Source: JAFGCY01 sp964609245
GTDB lineage: Bacteria; 4484-113; JAFGCY01
Direction of reading: 5' to 3'
Assembly (NCBI GenBank): GCA_964609245.1
Contig: CAZSSB010000002.1
Coordinates: forward strand, 73,028 to 137,027
Length of the DNA: 64,000 bases
Shown here: piece by piece, positions 62,116 through 64,000 of the stretch
Position numbering within the stretch: the stretch's first letter is position 1
Layout of the letters: each line of letters starts with the position of its first letter
The notes under the pieces: generated by a model
What the model was told of the DNA's origin: nothing
The model's input: the letters and a program-made list of their open reading frames with translations, nothing else
The model's database searches: none
Translations under genes and position numbers: made by a program

Positions 62116-63774
62116 CTAGGGCTCCTCGAACCAGACCTGCTCCAGCGGGGCGTTGTTGAGCTGCGGGGTGCGGTCCATCCTGGCGATCTCGAGGCCGCGC
62201 ACGTAGGGCTGCACCAGGGTGGCGCTGTTCTTCCAGAACAGCATCAGCCACGGCGCCTCGTCGTAGGCCAGCTTCTCGGCATTGAGGTAAAGCTCGGCGC
62301 GCCGCGCCTGGTCCTGCTCCACCTGGGCCATCCCCACCAGCCGGTCGAACTGGCTGTTGCCCCAGCGCGTGATGTTGCCCAGCTCGCCGAAGTTATCGCT
62401 GTGCAGCAGCTGATAGAGCCACGTATCCGGGTCCGGATAGTCGCCCAGCCACGTATTCTGGAAGAACAGCGACTCGCCGGCATAGACCTTGGGCAGGAAC
62501 GAGCCCCAGTCCGTGACCTCGATCCGCACGGTGACGCCGATCTGCCGCAGGTCCTCCTGCACCGCCTGGGCTACCAGCTTGTTGGTCAGCGGGGTGTCGA
62601 TGTTGAGCACCAGTTCCTCAAGGCCCTCGCCGCCGGGGTAGCCCGCCTGCTCCAGCAGCTGTGCCGCCTTCTCCGGGTCGTAGGGATAGCCCGGCGAGTC
62701 GTCCCAGAAGTAGAACATGCCCTCCGGCACGAAGGTCTGCTGCAGGCTGACCAGGCCGCCCCAGATGTTGTCGATGATGTTCTGCTTGTCGACGGCGTAG
62801 TTCAGCGCGCGCCTCAGAGCGGTGTTGTCCTTGAACGGCGGCTGCTCGCAATTGAAGCCGTAGCAGTACATGTCCATCGCCGGCTCGCCCTGCACCAGCG
62901 CGTTGAGCGCCGGATCGCCGCGCACCTCCTGAATCTGACTCGGCGGGATATCGCAGTGCTCCAGCGCGCCAGCCTTGAAGTTCTCGAAGCGGGTCTTCTC
63001 GTCCTCGAAGACCATGAACGTCACGCGCTCAAGCTTCGGCGCGCCCTTGAAGTAGTCCGGATTGGCCACCAGCGTGATCCGCTCCCCGCGCTCCCAGGAG
63101 TCGAACATGAACGGCCCGCTGCCGATCGGATGCGCGCCGAAGCCCTCGGGATCGTCCTCGACCACGCTCTCAGGCACCACGCAGAAGTTGGCCATGCACA
63201 GCACCTGGATGAACGGCGCGTAGGGCCCGCTCAGGGTCAGCACTATGTTGTGGTCGTCCTCGACGATGATCCCCCGAACCTGGTCCACCTCGCCGGCGTA
63301 GAACTCCATCGCGCCGTTGACATAGGTCATCAGGCTGTGGCGCTTAGTCGGCTGCTCGGAGTCCACCAGCCGCGTATAGCTGTAAGCCACGTCATGGGCG
63401 GTCAGCGGCTCGCCGTTGTGGAAGGTGACACCCTCGCGCAGCTTGAAGTGGTACTCCAGCCCGTCCTCGCTGATCCACCAGTCCTCGGCGAGGTCATTGA
63501 TCACCGTGCCGTCCGTCGCGAACTTGACCAGCGTGGAGAAGATGCGCTTGGCGACGGTGTCACTGACGGTATCGGTGATCTGGATCGGGTCCAGCGTCGG
63601 CGCATCGGCGTGCAGCGGCCAGCGGTACTCGGCGGGCAGCTCAGCCGGCTGGTCGCCGCCCGCACCGGCGGTCGTACCACCACTGCCCCCGGCAGTCCCG
63701 GTGTCGTCGGGCGGCTTGACGCAGCCCGCGCACAGCACGGCAAAGATGATCAGAGTCGCGAGGATGAAACGCAT
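62116..63774 (-). CDS. dppA: Peptide/solute ABC transporter substrate-binding lipoprotein (family 5)
   Basis: A 552-residue extracellular solute-binding protein, family 5. ATG at 63774 follows GTGGAGGTGCTCG, and the lipobox is LCAGC near residue 17. A Gly/Thr-rich linker leads to YRWPLHADAPTLDPIQITD. Family segments include WWISEDGLEYHFKLREGVTFHNGEPLTAHD near 120, IGSGPFMF and NTALRRALNYAVDKQNII. The frame is open upstream to 63939 but lacks a start signal. First gene of a three-gene operon with dppB and dppC. Confidence 0.93.
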   Translation of the reverse strand: MRFILATLIIFAVLCAGCVKPPDDTGTAGGSGGTTAGAGGDQPAELPAEYRWPLHADAPTLDPIQITDTVSDTVAKRIFSTLVKFATDGTVINDLAEDWWISEDGLEYHFKLREGVTFHNGEPLTAHDVAYSYTRLVDSEQPTKRHSLMTYVNGAMEFYAGEVDQVRGIIVEDDHNIVLTLSGPYAPFIQVLCMANFCVVPESVVEDDPEGFGAHPIGSGPFMFDSWERGERITLVANPDYFKGAPKLERVTFMVFEDEKTRFENFKAGALEHCDIPPSQIQEVRGDPALNALVQGEPAMDMYCYGFNCEQPPFKDNTALRRALNYAVDKQNIIDNIWGGLVSLQQTFVPEGMFYFWDDSPGYPYDPEKAAQLLEQAGYPGGEGLEELVLNIDTPLTNKLVAQAVQEDLRQIGVTVRIEVTDWGSFLPKVYAGESLFFQNTWLGDYPDPDTWLYQLLHSDNFGELGNITRWGNSQFDRLVGMAQVEQDQARRAELYLNAEKLAYDEAPWLMLFWKNSATLVQPYVRGLEIARMDRTPQLNNAPLEQVWFEEP

Positions 63775-63811
63775 CGAGCACCTCCACAGGCCCCACTGCC
63801 AGACTGGGCTG

Positions 63812-63817
63812 ATTATA
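63812..63817 (-). promoter_or_regulatory. Possible -10 element of the dpp operon
   Basis: The minus strand has TATAAT about 38 bases before the dppA ATG. A TTGCGC lies 19 bases further upstream, a poor but possible -35. Confidence 0.4.
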
Positions 63818-63896
63818 GTAGGGGGCATCCGGGGTGGCGCAAGCGTCTCGCTTGTGATTTGCCGGGAGCACCTGCAACCTGCCGGCATCCCGATTC

Positions 63897-63924
63897 GTAG
63901 GGGCGCACAGCTGTGCGCCCCTAC
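63897..63924. repeat. Perfect 28-base palindrome
   Basis: GTAGGGGCGCACAG at 63897-63910 is followed at once by its exact reverse complement (63911-63924). It lies in the gap upstream of dppA. Elements of this kind are often dispersed intergenic repeats in GC-rich genomes; only one copy is seen in this window. Confidence 0.75.
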
Positions 63925-63971
63925 CCCCGATCCTGCCACTGCTGGTTCCCCCGCCGGTATACTCCCAGCAG

Positions 63972-64000
63972 ATGGCGACCAGACCGCGCCGACGCTTCCC
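63972..64000 (+). CDS. Possible start of a rightward gene, cut by the window end
   Basis: An ATG at 63972 opens a basic N-terminus (MATRPRRRF) that runs to the last base. Only about ten codons are visible, and no strong ribosome site precedes it, so this is tentative. Confidence 0.25.

Overview
The window reads as a chromosome segment of a GC-rich, double-membrane (Gram-negative type) bacterium. It carries Tat and lipoprotein signals, an OmpA peptidoglycan-binding domain and dense gene packing with 4 to 22 base overlaps. No rRNA, tRNA, CRISPR array, transposon or phage gene was seen. The gene content suggests a facultative organism with both an anaerobic, selenium-dependent ferredoxin/formate metabolism and a complete oxygen-respiring chain. 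I cannot name the lineage. An alternative complex III next to an A2-type caa3 oxidase recalls Rhodothermus-like and related phyla, and selenocysteine HdrA recalls sulfate reducers and other anaerobes, so an uncultured bacterium is likely.

Region by region. 1-4668 (minus): a Tat-exported selenocysteine formate dehydrogenase (catalytic subunit, Fe-S subunit, NrfD-type membrane subunit cut by the window edge). 5327-6814 (plus): a tetraheme cytochrome with a degenerate 5'-nucleotidase-like front half. 6831-18827 (minus): an 11-gene run encoding a 2-oxoacid:ferredoxin oxidoreductase (korDABC), two different selenocysteine HdrA proteins, MvhD, an HdrD-like protein, a tiny zinc ribbon, HdrC and HdrB. 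19561-23439: a two-CW protein, heme A synthase, heme O synthase and a DUF3179 protein. 23447-37442 (minus): one long run for alternative complex III (actABCDEF), an unknown membrane protein, Sco, and caa3 oxidase subunits II, I, III, IV and a second subunit-III-like protein. The heme A/O genes next door supply its cofactor.

37561-42621 (minus): a five-gene system I do not recognise. It comprises an ABC ATPase and permease of the taurine/nitrate type, a membrane-tethered substrate-binding protein fused to an OmpA domain, and two coiled-coil proteins. 42864-51337 (minus): exported proteins: a 12-repeat 'GGDDxY' protein, a lipoprotein that looks like a free-standing subtilase propeptide, the subtilase itself, and two tandem 5'-nucleotidase-like proteins. 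51502-54294 (plus): a PKD/PPC lipoprotein. 54329-56272 (minus): a BatA-like VWA protein. 56355-58168 (plus): amrS-amrB. 58200-59979 (minus): a sigma factor, a RsbW-like protein and an unknown partner. 60103-63774 (minus): a dipeptide/oligopeptide ABC transporter.

The strongest unusual signals are these. (1) Three in-frame TGA codons are best read as selenocysteine; the two hdrA copies carry downstream hairpins with identical geometry and one compensatory base pair. (2) The Kor-Hdr operon includes a double-module HdrA in which each half has lost what the other keeps. (3) The ABC-OmpA-coiled-coil operon. (4) The subtilase and propeptide-like lipoprotein pair. (5) The degenerate nucleotidase-tetraheme fusion.
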